Source: a virus
Virus record (IMG/VR): IMGVR_UViG_3300042934_000822
Location: 1 to 64,000 of that record
DNA length: 64,000 nucleotides
Strand: one strand, 5' to 3'
Below, piece by piece: positions 7,476-15,813 of the stretch (position 1 is its first letter; each line of letters begins with the position of its first letter). The position numbers were made by a program, and so were the translations under genes. The notes below the pieces were generated by a model that did no database searches, was not told where the DNA came from, and saw only the letters and a list, made by a program, of their open reading frames with translations.

Positions 7476-7658
7476 GTGCCCCACCCTGTCCAATACCTGG
7501 GCCATCCCCTACACACTGTCGGGGCCAAGGCCGACGCGCGCCGGCAACTGGCCGAGGCCATGGCTGCTTTCGGGACGGTACCGCCGGCAGAACCCTTCGA
7601 GATCAAGCCTACACCTGCGCAGGAGCGCGTCACCCGATATGGCCTGCACAGGAGATAA
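7476..7658 (+). CDS. Small hypothetical protein between ssb and rdgC (60 aa)
   Basis: A 60-residue frame starting with GTG three bases after the ssb stop and ending three bases before the rdgC ATG, so it fills the gap exactly. GGTGGGGG lies upstream. It is basic at the C-terminus (PAQERVTRYGLHRR) with an alanine-rich helix in the middle. The family is unknown; the exact fit in the operon is the main support. Confidence 0.55.
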   Translation: MPHPVQYLGHPLHTVGAKADARRQLAEAMAAFGTVPPAEPFEIKPTPAQERVTRYGLHRR

Positions 7659-7661
7659 GCC

Positions 7662-8627
7662 ATGTTCTTCAAAAACCTGCTGACCTACCGGCTGACACAG
7701 CGCGTGGCCCTGGACGTCGACACGCTCGAGCATGCGCTGGCCAGCAAAAAGACGCGCGAGCCGGCCAACCAGGAGCTGAGCACTTACGGCTTCACAGCGC
7801 CCTACGGCAAACATGAGGATGCACCCTTGGTGCATGCCAGTCACGGCTACGTGTTGATCGCCGCACGTAAGGTCGAAAGGATCCTGCCAAGCGGATCGGT
7901 AGCCCAAGAGGTTCGCAAGCGCATTGAGACGATCGAGGCCGAGCAGATGCGCAAGGTCTACAAGGCCGAGCGGGACCAGATCAAGGATGAAGTGATCCAG
8001 GCCTTCCTGCCCCGGGCTTTCCTGCGTGAGAAAGTGACCTATGCGGCCATTGACGCCGAGCGCAACCTGATCCTGGTCAACACCGCCAGCGCCAAGACTG
8101 CCGAGGATTTGCTCTCAACACTGCGAGAGGTGCTCGGCTCGCTGCCGGTGCGACCAGTGGCTGTCAAAATTGCGCCTACGGCCACCTTCACCGACTGGCT
8201 CAAGACCCAGTCACCTGCAGAACACTTCTACGTGGGTGACAACTGCGAACTGCACGATGTGGCCGAGGGTGGCGGCGTGGTGCGTCTCAAGGGTCAGGAC
8301 TTGATGGGTGAGGAAGTCCAGCTGCACCTGAGCACCGGCAAGGTGTGCGCACGTCTGGCGCTGACCTACAAGGACGAGCTCTCCTTTGTGCTGAACGATC
8401 GGCTGACCCTGTCCCGGTTGAAGTTCGAGGCCCTGCTCACAGAGAAAGCGGCCCATGACGGCGGTGACGATGATGCTGGGCACTTCGACGCCAGCTTTGT
8501 GCTGATGATGGCAACGCTGCGTGCCTTCTTGCCCTATCTGTTCGAGGTCCTGGGCGGCGAGGACGTACCGCAAGGTGTTGGGCTGCCCGAAATGATCACC
8601 ACCTTGGGCGGCCGGCCGGCGGCCTGA
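7662..8627 (+). CDS. rdgC: Recombination-associated protein RdgC
   Basis: A 321-residue homologue of RdgC, slightly longer than the E. coli protein (303). The N-terminus [18 protein letters not shown] matches the family start, followed by the conserved [10 protein letters not shown] region, a central alpha-helical [15 protein letters not shown] stretch and [20 protein letters not shown]. RdgC forms a ring-shaped dimer on DNA and restrains RecA filament activity. On a mobile element it may tune recombination together with the ssb in the same operon. A terminator follows at 8658. Confidence 0.92.
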   Translation: MFFKNLLTYRLTQRVALDVDTLEHALASKKTREPANQELSTYGFTAPYGKHEDAPLVHASHGYVLIAARKVERILPSGSVAQEVRKRIETIEAEQMRKVYKAERDQIKDEVIQAFLPRAFLREKVTYAAIDAERNLILVNTASAKTAEDLLSTLREVLGSLPVRPVAVKIAPTATFTDWLKTQSPAEHFYVGDNCELHDVAEGGGVVRLKGQDLMGEEVQLHLSTGKVCARLALTYKDELSFVLNDRLTLSRLKFEALLTEKAAHDGGDDDAGHFDASFVLMMATLRAFLPYLFEVLGGEDVPQGVGLPEMITTLGGRPAA

Positions 8628-8655
8628 CAGGAAGCGGCTCAAACGCGAGGCGAAA

Positions 8656-8692
8656 AAAAGCCGCGGCTCCCAAGGGATCGCGGCCTTTCTTC
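8656..8692 (+). terminator. Intrinsic terminator after rdgC
   Basis: GCCGCG pairs with CGCGGC across a 14-base loop, with an A run before and CTTTCTT after. It ends the ssb-rdgC operon and insulates the next promoter. Confidence 0.65.
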
Positions 8693-8697
8693 ACAAA

Positions 8698-8710
8698 TAT
8701 CAGCCAGATA
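8698..8710 (+). promoter_or_regulatory. TATCAGCCAGATA leader element
   Basis: TATCAGCCAGATA precedes the 94-residue gene on the plus strand. This is the only plus-strand copy of the leader motif; six others precede minus-strand early genes. Here it lies 50 bases before the ATG. Confidence 0.55.
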
Positions 8711-8759
8711 AATGTGCCCGCATTATAAGCCGCTGGACCTGATTAGCAAGGAACACCCG

Positions 8760-9044
8760 ATGAAAATCATCTTCGACGGCCACCAGGTTCTGCACCAGGG
8801 CCATCGCGGCCGGCATCAGCCGAGCTTACCCAGGAAGCGTGTTACCTGGGTGGGCACTGCGATGGTCCGGGACAGCACTGGCCGCGCAGTAGAAGCCAGT
8901 TGGACAACACCTGCAGGACAGCGCATGAACTATCTCGAGGCGAAGGCGGCAGTGTTCGCGATTGTTGGCGAGCTACAGCGACAATTCATCGCGGACTATC
9001 AAGAAGCTCCAGGGACGGCAACTTTCATATTGGTGGGCCGATAA
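8760..9044 (+). CDS. Small hypothetical protein (94 aa)
   Basis: Starts at ATG 8760 (MKIIFDGHQV) eight bases after AAGGAA. A 94-residue mixed alpha/beta protein with VTWVGTAMVRDSTGRAVE and a helical AAVFAIVGELQRQFI. Its stop overlaps the next start by one base (TAATG), so the two are translated together. Not recognised. Confidence 0.6.
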   Translation: MKIIFDGHQVLHQGHRGRHQPSLPRKRVTWVGTAMVRDSTGRAVEASWTTPAGQRMNYLEAKAAVFAIVGELQRQFIADYQEAPGTATFILVGR

Positions 9045-9535
9045 TGCGCGCGCCTTCCGACTTGGCAACTCTGGACTTCACTCTGCAGAAGCTGGCGTTC
9101 ACACCTGAGATCAGCGCGAAGGTCCAAAGCGGCTCGGTGCGCCTGGCCATTCTGCCGTGCTGGCCACAACCTGTCGTCGACGCCGAGCTGATGAGCGCCG
9201 CCGGCGTTCCGGTGGGGGATGAGCTGGCGCTGATCGGTGTGGTTGAACGCGCATTTCGCCAAGGCCTCATTGACCGCAGCACGGCGCCGATCCGGGTCGG
9301 CCATGCCTTTGAGTTGCTCCAGGCTCTGCCAGGGCAGAAATTCAATCGCCTGGGCACCGGTCTGGTGAAGGACGTTGGTATCACACGGCTGAGCCAGATC
9401 ACTGAGTTGCAACGACAAGGCGCAGGACACCCAACACTCCACGATTTATCCAGATATTGGGCAAGTAATATGCCTGACTTTCCAGCGCACACTAACCCAT
9501 GGTGCTGGCTAATCTTCTTCGAGAACAAGGGGTAA
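9044..9535 (+). CDS. Hypothetical protein (163 aa)
   Basis: Begins at ATG 9044, one base overlapping the preceding stop. A 163-residue soluble protein with a valine/leucine-rich region (GDELALIGVVERAFRQGLI) and PIRVGHAFELLQALPGQKF. No known domain is evident. It ends five bases before the next start, so a three-gene operon 8760-9882 is likely. Confidence 0.6.
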   Translation: MRAPSDLATLDFTLQKLAFTPEISAKVQSGSVRLAILPCWPQPVVDAELMSAAGVPVGDELALIGVVERAFRQGLIDRSTAPIRVGHAFELLQALPGQKFNRLGTGLVKDVGITRLSQITELQRQGAGHPTLHDLSRYWASNMPDFPAHTNPWCWLIFFENKG

Positions 9536-9540
9536 CTTAC

Positions 9541-9882
9541 ATGCACACTTTGCCGCTATTTGTAGTTGTTGGGGCGCTGGTTTTTATCTATCGAAAATAT
9601 AATCCAGCCAACCAGCCGAATATATTGCTGCACAAGTTTCAACGGCGGTTAAGAGTGTGGTTGGGCGCTTTCATTTTTATCGTGCTGCTGCTGATTGGCT
9701 ACACCGCTCCGGCCAGCGTTGGCCATCTGCTGGCGAGCATCCAGGCGAACCAGCTCGAGCAGATCGCTCAGCGGCAGGAGGCTAGACAGGCGTCAGAATT
9801 ACGACACGTCCAGGCGATGATCGAGGTGCTGGGAGGGCCAGACAACTATTTGGCGTACGAAAAACGACACCGAGCACTATAG
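9541..9882 (+). CDS. Small membrane protein (113 aa)
   Basis: Start ATG 9541 follows AAGGGG. A hydrophobic N-terminal segment (LPLFVVVGALVFIY) and a second at about residues 38-55 (LGAFIFIVLLLIGYTAP) predict two membrane passes, followed by a glutamine-rich helical, probably coiled-coil tail. It could be an inner-membrane exclusion or anchor protein, but nothing in the sequence identifies it. Confidence 0.6.
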   Translation: MHTLPLFVVVGALVFIYRKYNPANQPNILLHKFQRRLRVWLGAFIFIVLLLIGYTAPASVGHLLASIQANQLEQIAQRQEARQASELRHVQAMIEVLGGPDNYLAYEKRHRAL

Positions 9883-10042
9883 CGGCAAAATTTCTATACC
9901 ACTCGTCGCTAAAACCCCTTCCGCCCGGAACTTTCTCATGCCACCCTTCACAAACCAAGCATGCGAGGATGGGGTCAATGTGTGGGACCGGATTTCCCCC
10001 GACCCTCGTCAGCCCTTGCGCGGTAGGCTCTAGAGCGTTTCA

Positions 10043-10067
10043 TGACGCGGATATTATATCCGCGTCA
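10043..10067. promoter_or_regulatory. Perfect ACGCGGATA palindrome upstream of the integrase
   Basis: TGACGCGGATAT at 10043-10054 and its exact complement at 10056-10067 are separated by one base, a 12-bp-arm palindrome. Its centre contains a TATTAT/TATAAT-like -10. Each arm carries the core of the ssb-promoter operators. The rest of the 323-base gap 9883-10205 shows no convincing gene; an attachment site could lie here but I cannot identify its core. Confidence 0.55.
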
Positions 10068-10205
10068 ATTCCGGCGAATGTCTCGCCTTTGCTCTAGGCT
10101 TAGACCTGTTCCATTCAAACTCAAACGTCTTTCGATTCACCAGGTCTGGAACCGTCGCATGCAGCTCGAAGCCCCCATTAACACAGCACACACGAAGGCA
10201 GAACG

Positions 10206-11438
10206 ATGTCCCTTACTCAGAAGGTTATTCAAAACATAACCACGCCGGGAAAGTATCAAGACAAGTATGGTCTAGCCTTGCGCGTCTCTCCGGGCGGCTC
10301 TAAAGCCTGGATTTTGAGGTACACGTTCAACGGCGTGCGGCGTGATGACGGCCTGGGAAAGTACCCTGACGTCTCGCTGGCCGAAGCACGCGAGACGGCC
10401 ATGGCCATGAGGCTCAAGGCAGGTAAGGGGATAGACCCGCGCCAGGAGAAGGCAGAGCGGGCCAAGGCCGCTACCACGTTCGAGGAGGCAGGCAATGCCT
10501 TTATCGCGCGGCACCGGCACGGATGGTCGGAGGCGCACATCCATCAGTGGGAAGCGTCCCTGCGCGACCATGTTTACCCAAAAATTGGCAGAACCCCTGT
10601 GCACGCCATCGACACGGAAACCGTGAGGACCGTGCTCGACGTGATATGGCACGAAAAGCCTGAAACAGCGCGGCGCGTGCGTAACAGGATTGAGCGGATC
10701 CTGGACTACTCAAAGGCGCTCGGCCACCGCGAAGGCGACAACCCGGCCCGCTGGCGTGGTCACCTGCAGAACATCATGTCCACGCTGCTGCCCACCCCTA
10801 CTCCCCTCGAGTCAATGGATTATCGAGTATTGCCAGCTTTCATGCGGCGGCTTGATGCGGAAGATTCGCGCGCCGCGCGCTGCCTGCAGTTCCTGATCCT
10901 GACGGGTTGCCGCAGCAAAGAGGCAATGGACGCGCGGTGGGACGAGATCGATTGGGAGCGACTGGTGTGGCGCATTCCGGCCGAGCGGATGAAAAGCCGC
11001 GAGCTGCATGAGATCCCGCTGAGCGATGCGGCGTTGGCTGTCCTGAAAGAGGCCGGTACCCGGGGCCGCAGCGACTACATTTTCGCCAGCAAGAACCTCA
11101 AGGCGCCCATGGCCAACAACTCGTTGCGCCGCCTAATGACCAAGCTGGGCGAGGACTGCACGGTGCACGGGTTCCGCGCTACCTTCCGCACCTGGCTGCA
11201 GGAGAAGACCGATTTCTCCAACGAATTGTGTGAGGCTGCGCTGGCACATGCCGTGGGCACCCTGACGCAACGGGCTTACACCCGGGGTAAGCAGTTGGAG
11301 AAACGTCGGCCGATGATGGATAAATGGGCGCGTTTTGCGGTGGAAAAGCTGGTGACGCCCACGCCAAGGCCAACCGTGAATTCAATGGCGGCGGCTCGCA
11401 CACCACGCATTAAAAACGAGTGCACCGTCCGGCCCTGA
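10206..11438 (+). CDS. int: Tyrosine-type site-specific integrase
   Basis: A 410-residue tyrosine recombinase of the P4 type. Residues 1-85 are the arm-type DNA-binding domain (YGLALRVSPGGSKAW and LGKYPDVSLAEAR). The core-binding domain spans about 90-190 and the catalytic domain 205-375. The catalytic set is complete: Arg236 (TGCRSKEA), a candidate Lys263, His321 and Arg324 (HGFRATFRTW), His348 and Tyr358 (RAYTRG). It would integrate the element into a chromosomal target or resolve multimers. GAAGG precedes the ATG. Flanked by the palindromic operator upstream and a long hairpin downstream. Confidence 0.95.
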   Translation: MSLTQKVIQNITTPGKYQDKYGLALRVSPGGSKAWILRYTFNGVRRDDGLGKYPDVSLAEARETAMAMRLKAGKGIDPRQEKAERAKAATTFEEAGNAFIARHRHGWSEAHIHQWEASLRDHVYPKIGRTPVHAIDTETVRTVLDVIWHEKPETARRVRNRIERILDYSKALGHREGDNPARWRGHLQNIMSTLLPTPTPLESMDYRVLPAFMRRLDAEDSRAARCLQFLILTGCRSKEAMDARWDEIDWERLVWRIPAERMKSRELHEIPLSDAALAVLKEAGTRGRSDYIFASKNLKAPMANNSLRRLMTKLGEDCTVHGFRATFRTWLQEKTDFSNELCEAALAHAVGTLTQRAYTRGKQLEKRRPMMDKWARFAVEKLVTPTPRPTVNSMAAARTPRIKNECTVRP

Positions 11439-11445
11439 CCGGAAA

Positions 11446-11491
11446 GCCGCGTCTGCAGCTGCCAATCGAAAAAGGCAGGCTGCAGCGCGGC
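11446..11491. terminator. Long hairpin after the integrase
   Basis: GCCGCGTCTGCAGCTGCC (11446-11463) pairs imperfectly with GGCAGGCTGCAGCGCGGC (11474-11491) across a ten-base A-rich loop. It lacks a T run, so it is either a weak bidirectional terminator between the convergent int and lysis genes or part of an attachment region. Confidence 0.4.
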
Positions 11492-11530
11492 CGCGTCGCG
11501 AATTAAGCATGAATTGACAACCGGGGTGAC

Positions 11531-12019
11531 TCACGCAGTGCGCTGAATATCCGGAATATTGAAGCGCGCGCGGTAATCAGCGATCTCCGCATCGGTCAGC
11601 ACTGCTACATCGAAGTCCGACCAGCTCACCCCAGCGGCCTGGCAAGCATTCCAAGCGTGCCAACCGCCTACGTCCAGACCTGCGTGAAGCGCGCTCCCCT
11701 GCAGCGGCGTGGCGCCCTGCAGCAGGCACATTTCGGCAAACAGCGCATCCAACTCGGCCCGAGTCTCGCCGGTCACCCTGCTGAGCATGTAGCGGGCATC
11801 GTGAATTACACCTGGCAGCCTGTGGTCGACACCACGGAAGAAGCCGCCGGCCAAGTTCGGGATGCTGGCCAGGTCGGTCAGCATCCCGCGTGGTGCCTCG
11901 TAGGTCTTGCCGTTCGCCGCCACATAGTGGAACGGCTCCATCAACGTCCACAGCTGGTTGCTCTGCGCCGATCGGAAAGGGCGCAGCGCCGGTATGCCGC
12001 TGAAACCCTGCTTAGGCAC
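11531..12019 (-). CDS. DUF1353 family phage protein
   Basis: A 162-residue protein with a GTG start at 12019, eight bases inside the upstream lipoprotein gene. It shows the DUF1353 pattern: APRGMLTDLASIPNLAGGFF, then LPGVIHDARYML. This small domain is widespread in tailed phages, usually near lysis or tail genes, with unknown biochemical role. It ends the lysis cluster. Confidence 0.82.
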   Translation of the reverse strand: MPKQGFSGIPALRPFRSAQSNQLWTLMEPFHYVAANGKTYEAPRGMLTDLASIPNLAGGFFRGVDHRLPGVIHDARYMLSRVTGETRAELDALFAEMCLLQGATPLQGSALHAGLDVGGWHAWNACQAAGVSWSDFDVAVLTDAEIADYRARFNIPDIQRTA

Positions 12020-12506
12020 CGCGTGTCGTCTCGATCGCTTGCGCCACGGTACCTGGTACCGGCGCCTCTTCGGCGCCGATCGCCAGCTTGGTAGGCGGCT
12101 CGGACGGCACCGCGCCAGGCTGGCCAGCTGGCGACTTTGGGGCAGCGCGCAGGCTCTGGATCAGGTCGGCCTGTTCCTGGGTCAGGCGCCCATCGGCCAC
12201 CGCCTTGGTGATAGCCTGGTCGATCAGCTGCGCAGCCTTTTCCTGGGCCGCCAAGGACAGCTTGGCATCCAGGGTGGTGTCGCCATTGACCACATCGCAG
12301 ATGCCGGTGTTGTAGGCCTTGCCGGCGACCACCAGCTGCGCGACCGCTCGCTGGCCGGGGGTCAGGGAGCAGTAGCCGGACAGCGCGCTCGAGGCGTCGG
12401 CATACACCGCGCCCCCGACAGTGGAAACAGTACGGCCAACAGTGGAACAGGCGGCCATGCTGGCCAGCGCCAGGCCCAGAACGGCGCCCATCAGAATTTT
12501 ACGCAT
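12012..12506 (-). CDS. Secreted lipoprotein of the lysis region (164 aa)
   Basis: A clear lipoprotein signal: MRKILMGAVLGLALASMAAC, with Cys20 as the lipidation site. The mature part is alanine-rich and helical with a proline-rich tail. Next to the endolysin, it could be an outer-membrane lysis component of spanin type, but it is longer than most Rz1 proteins and I see no partner spanin. AGAGAGA precedes the ATG. Confidence 0.65.
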   Translation of the reverse strand: MRKILMGAVLGLALASMAACSTVGRTVSTVGGAVYADASSALSGYCSLTPGQRAVAQLVVAGKAYNTGICDVVNGDTTLDAKLSLAAQEKAAQLIDQAITKAVADGRLTQEQADLIQSLRAAPKSPAGQPGAVPSEPPTKLAIGAEEAPVPGTVAQAIETTRGA

Positions 12507-12550
12507 AGGTCTCTCTCTTGATTTTCAGGGGTTGGGGGAAATAGGGGAAG

Positions 12551-13132
12551 TCAGGCCGCCGGCGGCAGCCCGCTGAGGCATTGCCCCAGCTCGTGCTCGC
12601 GGCGGATCTTGATGCCGCGCATCCACTTGGGGTTGAGCCACTGCATGATTTCGTTACACGCGCCCCGGCGATCGCCGGCGCGCAGCTTGCGCATAAGGGT
12701 GCTGGGTACGCCGCTGGACTTGAGCGCGAACAAGCCATCCTTCACGCCTTTGCCGCCTGGGCCCAGGTTGTCGTACATGCTGTTGTAGGCGAACTGCTCG
12801 CCCTCGCTCAGGTCGAGGTAGGTGATAGGACCGGTCGGCGTCTGGATAGGGCCGATCCGGCGATTGAGAACCTGCTGGTTGGAAGCGATACGCTCGAGCA
12901 GCGTGCTCGAGCACTCTGCCAAGGTGCGGTCCGGCTGGTCGAACTTGACGCCCATGGTCTGGCCCATGCACACGGTCGGGATGCCCAGGCCATCGTCGTA
13001 GACGGTCAAGCGTGTGCCTTCGTAGCCTGCAGCCGTGATCGCCATAGCGATAACCAACCCCGCGAAGCCTTTTCGCTTGCCCGTGGTCTTGAGCGAGGCT
13101 GTTACCTCAGACGTTGTCGGGTTCTTCGCCAT
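12551..13132 (-). CDS. Phage lysozyme (endolysin) with SAR-like N-terminus
   Basis: A 193-residue T4-type lysozyme (glycoside hydrolase 24). The catalytic triad is visible and correctly spaced: Glu38 in GYEGTRLTVYDDG, Asp47 and Thr53 (E-x8-D-x5-T). Residues 22-37 (GFAGLVIAMAITAAGY) form a weakly hydrophobic helix directly before the catalytic Glu, typical of signal-arrest-release endolysins that are exported and held at the inner membrane until it is depolarised. It cleaves peptidoglycan at lysis. The 3' end of the next gene upstream overlaps its start by 26 bases. Confidence 0.88.
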   Translation of the reverse strand: MAKNPTTSEVTASLKTTGKRKGFAGLVIAMAITAAGYEGTRLTVYDDGLGIPTVCMGQTMGVKFDQPDRTLAECSSTLLERIASNQQVLNRRIGPIQTPTGPITYLDLSEGEQFAYNSMYDNLGPGGKGVKDGLFALKSSGVPSTLMRKLRAGDRRGACNEIMQWLNPKWMRGIKIRREHELGQCLSGLPPAA

Positions 13133-13337
13133 CGTCGTTGTCTCCTGTGGTTTTGCTGAGGAAGTGGATGGCCACGTTCAAGGCCTTGAGCACCGCCGAC
13201 ACGGCGCCATAGATGGCCGGGTCGACCAGGCCCTGGCCATCCAGGCAGGCCCAGGCGACCACTACCCCGTCGAGCAGGATCCCGGTCACGATCAGTGCGG
13301 TGTTGTAGGGTTTGGCGCCGCGCGCGCAACGCTTCAT
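13107..13337 (-). CDS. Small membrane protein, holin candidate (76 aa)
   Basis: ATG 13337 (MKRCARGAKPYN) gives a 76-residue protein; longer versions need a TTG. Residues 10-30 (NTALIVTGILLDGVVVAWA) are hydrophobic and a second helix (IYGAVSAVLKALNVAIHFL) follows, then an acidic tail (DNDDGEEPDNV). Two helices, charged ends and position next to the endolysin fit a holin or pinholin. The ribosome site is poor. Inference from context. Confidence 0.5.
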   Translation of the reverse strand: MKRCARGAKPYNTALIVTGILLDGVVVAWACLDGQGLVDPAIYGAVSAVLKALNVAIHFLSKTTGDNDDGEEPDNV

Positions 13338-13356
13338 GGCGCCAGGTTTGGTGGTC

Positions 13357-13662
13357 TCAGCGGCCACGGGAATCGGCCTCCTTGCGCAGCTGCTTGATCT
13401 CAAAGCCCTGCTCGAGGACGGTGGCCTTCATGGCGCTGACCTCCTTGACGGTGTCGTCCTGGGTGGTCTTCACCTGGCTCAGGTCACGCTGTACCAGGGC
13501 AATGTCGCGGCTGAATCCGTTGATGGAGCTTTGAATGCCGTCCAGCTTGCCCACCATCATCGTGCCGAGGCCGATGATGGCTGCGCCGGCGACGCTTTGG
13601 CCCAGCTTGATAGCGGCCTGGACCAGGGGTGAATCCATCAAACGCTTTTGGTCGGCGGCCAT
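13357..13662 (-). CDS. Membrane-anchored coiled-coil protein of lysis cassette (101 aa)
   Basis: Residues 14-38 form a transmembrane helix (IKLGQSVAGAAIIGLGTMMVG). Residues 40-100 form a heptad-like coiled coil (DIALVQRDLSQVKTTQDDTV). This layout resembles phage inner-membrane lysis accessory proteins or Rz-like i-spanins in reverse proportion. A short LMDS word lies near the N-terminus (residues 8-11). Function is not certain. Confidence 0.5.
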   Translation of the reverse strand: MAADQKRLMDSPLVQAAIKLGQSVAGAAIIGLGTMMVGKLDGIQSSINGFSRDIALVQRDLSQVKTTQDDTVKEVSAMKATVLEQGFEIKQLRKEADSRGR

Positions 13663-13748
13663 GTGTGTCTATCTCGGGAATGCGTGTCAGATGGCACTAT
13701 TCTCAAGGGACGGCAGGCCGCGAATTTGGAGAGGTTTGCGTCGATTTG

Positions 13749-13991
13749 CTAACGTTTGCAGAGGATTTCCGCCACGTTCGATATGCCTTTGATGAGGGCG
13801 TCCAGGCGGCTCAGCTCCGCGGCCGCGAGCTTGCCCTCGTTCTCGCGATTTTTCTTCCAGTTCTCGAACGGTTTGCTGGCGAAGAGCTTGCGGATGCGAT
13901 CGTCGGTCAGCTTGCCGCACTGGATGAGGTCCTGGCCGAAGTACAGCGCCAGGTCGGCACGCACGTCGTTATAGGACTCCCATAATTTCAC
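13749..13991 (-). CDS. Small hypothetical protein (80 aa)
   Basis: An 80-residue helical, charged protein (WKKNRENEGKLAAAELSRLDAL). Its start lies 23 bases inside the 3' end of the next gene upstream. The stop is followed by a CGCAAACC box on the minus strand. In position it closes the tail operon before the lysis genes. Unknown. Confidence 0.5.
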   Translation of the reverse strand: MKLWESYNDVRADLALYFGQDLIQCGKLTDDRIRKLFASKPFENWKKNRENEGKLAAAELSRLDALIKGISNVAEILCKR

Positions 13992-14742
13992 GCGCTCGCT
14001 CGCTGATGCAGGAATGGGGAGGAAACCTGGCCGGTGCTAACTCTGGCACCCCCTTTTCGGCATCCGGTTCGCTGACCTGGCGCGCGACGACGCCGTGCAG
14101 GTAGGTGACTGCATAAACCAGATGCGCTGCCTGCTGCTCGCACTGCCGGTAGTAGTCGAACAGGCTGACGAACTCCGAGTCCTCCAGTCTGCGCACCTCG
14201 CGGATCCGCGCAGTGAGAGCCGCCTCGTACTGACCGTCGTCGTTGTAGGGCAACGGATCTTCGTCGGCGCAGCGTAGGCAGGCCGCCATGGTCGCCGCCC
14301 ACCAGCTGTAGTTGTTCTTTTTAAAGACCCCGCCCTCGATCAACGTCTCAATCGTCTCGGCCTGGTAGCCCAGCATGGGGCTATACACCATCGCCCGACC
14401 GTTGCACTCGAAGCTGATGTTCGCCACCTCGGGCGTAAAGTCCGTGTTGCCCAGCAGGTAGTCGTGGAAGTGCCCGTGTCCGATCGGGAAGTCCGGCCCG
14501 TCCTCGCGGGTGCTGCTCATGTAATAGGCCGCCACATAGAGCCGCTCGTTGATGGACCACATGCGAGGATCCGCTACGGCCCCCGGCCGGTCGATCGGCG
14601 TGCAGATGAACTGCAGGAGAGCCGTGGTCGTGCGCTGCTCGAAGATTGCCGGGATCTCGCACAGCTGCTCGATCTGCTCCATGTTGAGGACCGACACGTT
14701 CGCCGAGATCCGCGCGGTGTTCAGCGGTTGGATGTACTTCAT
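13969..14742 (-). CDS. Hypothetical phage protein in tail region (257 aa)
   Basis: A 257-residue protein, ATG 14742, overlapping the upstream stop by four bases. It contains REDGPDFPIGHGHFHDYLLG and a later helical region ESEFVSLFDYYRQ-like segment with cysteines. No known domain is recognised. Position between tail-tube-type genes and lysis genes suggests a tail assembly or baseplate-associated role; this is guilt by association only. Confidence 0.55.
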   Translation of the reverse strand: MKYIQPLNTARISANVSVLNMEQIEQLCEIPAIFEQRTTTALLQFICTPIDRPGAVADPRMWSINERLYVAAYYMSSTREDGPDFPIGHGHFHDYLLGNTDFTPEVANISFECNGRAMVYSPMLGYQAETIETLIEGGVFKKNNYSWWAATMAACLRCADEDPLPYNDDGQYEAALTARIREVRRLEDSEFVSLFDYYRQCEQQAAHLVYAVTYLHGVVARQVSEPDAEKGVPELAPARFPPHSCISERAREIMGVL

Positions 14743-15446
14743 AGCACCCCGAAGTAGTCGTATTGGCCAAAGCGCAGGCTGACGGTGGCGAACTCATCTT
14801 CTGAGCGGGCCAGGTTGACCTCGCACGACACCGGAACCAGGGTCCAGGAGCCGCTGTAGCCGTAGTTTTCCTGCACCGCGCCGTGGGTAACGGTGATGGT
14901 GTTGGTGTACTGGGAGGGAAGACCGAACGTGCCGTCCGGAGCCGCCACCGTCAGTCTCAGCTGGTCGAACCACCGCTTGATCTCGCCGTCGACGTCGTAG
15001 CATGTCAGGGTTAATTCAACGGGGTCTGCGCCGGTAGGTACCTGGGTGAAGCCAGAGCCGATTTTTCCGGCCTCCCACCCCAGCTGGGTTCCGTTGTAGG
15101 AACACTCGATCGCCAGCAGATTGACCCGGGGCGCGGCTATCTTGGAGATGGGGTCTACCGCGACATGCCACAGGTTCGAACGCTCGCGGCTGACCCCCAT
15201 GGCCTCCTCGTGCATCTGCTCGAGCTTCTCCCAGGAGACCCCACCGAGAAGGATGTTGCCGTCTGAGGAAAACCGGGATGAGCGGCCGAAGGCGTTGTCC
15301 AGCATCTTGTTGCCGGCCCCTGAGACGTTGCCGCCCAGGAAGTCGCGCGCAGCTGCTGAATACCGAAGAAAGTTGCTGCCCAAGCCTTTCTTGGGCACCG
15401 CGGCTGACGCGGCCTGATAGGCCATGCGTTCGAAAATGTTGGCCAT
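14739..15446 (-). CDS. Putative tail protein (235 aa)
   Basis: A 235-residue protein. The N-terminal 60 residues are alanine/glycine-rich. The C-terminal 130 residues are beta-rich with PVELTLTCYDVDGEIKRWF, YTNTITVTHGAVQ and a final strand FATVSLRFGQYDYFGV, a pattern similar to tail-tube-fold proteins. It begins one base before the stop of the upstream gene. Its order with the 392-residue and 159-residue genes suggests a baseplate or tube component. Confidence that it is a virion gene is good; the exact role is inferred. Confidence 0.5.
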   Translation of the reverse strand: MANIFERMAYQAASAAVPKKGLGSNFLRYSAAARDFLGGNVSGAGNKMLDNAFGRSSRFSSDGNILLGGVSWEKLEQMHEEAMGVSRERSNLWHVAVDPISKIAAPRVNLLAIECSYNGTQLGWEAGKIGSGFTQVPTGADPVELTLTCYDVDGEIKRWFDQLRLTVAAPDGTFGLPSQYTNTITVTHGAVQENYGYSGSWTLVPVSCEVNLARSEDEFATVSLRFGQYDYFGVL

Positions 15447-15811
15447 CAGATCGACACGACCTCAAAACTGAATGCCTTTGCTGGCAGCGCCAGCAAGTAC
15501 TCCGCGATCGCAACATCGCACTCAGCTACGGAGCGGCCGAAGGGCTCTGCTCCCTGCGCCCGGGAAACCTCAAACGCGCTGGCGTTCTCCCGGTCGTTTT
15601 TCAGGTGCCACAGAGGCTTGATCAGCGCCAGCTCGCTGTCGGTCAAGTCGAAGTCCTGGTCGTCAGATTCCGGCCGCGCGTTGGTGAGGCGCCGGTACCC
15701 GCAGTACGCCGTTACGGCCTCCTGCAGGTTGCGAGCTACCTGGGCCTCGTCGAGAGCGCAGCCAATGGGCAGCACCTGGAAAAACTGAGCTACTAATTGG
15801 CTGATCTTCAT
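15446..15811 (-). CDS. Hypothetical protein in tail operon (121 aa)
   Basis: A 121-residue, mostly helical acidic protein (DQDFDLTDSELALIKPLWHL) lying three bases after the 159-residue gene. Small helical proteins in this position of myovirus tail operons are often tube or baseplate assembly factors, but nothing specific is visible. Confidence 0.5.
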   Translation of the reverse strand: MKISQLVAQFFQVLPIGCALDEAQVARNLQEAVTAYCGYRRLTNARPESDDQDFDLTDSELALIKPLWHLKNDRENASAFEVSRAQGAEPFGRSVAECDVAIAEYLLALPAKAFSFEVVSI

Positions 15812-15813
15812 GG

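Noticed and set aside
10042-10239. A 65-codon frame starting in the palindrome and overlapping the integrase start
   Set aside because: It is arginine-rich and structureless, has no ribosome site and begins inside the operator palindrome.
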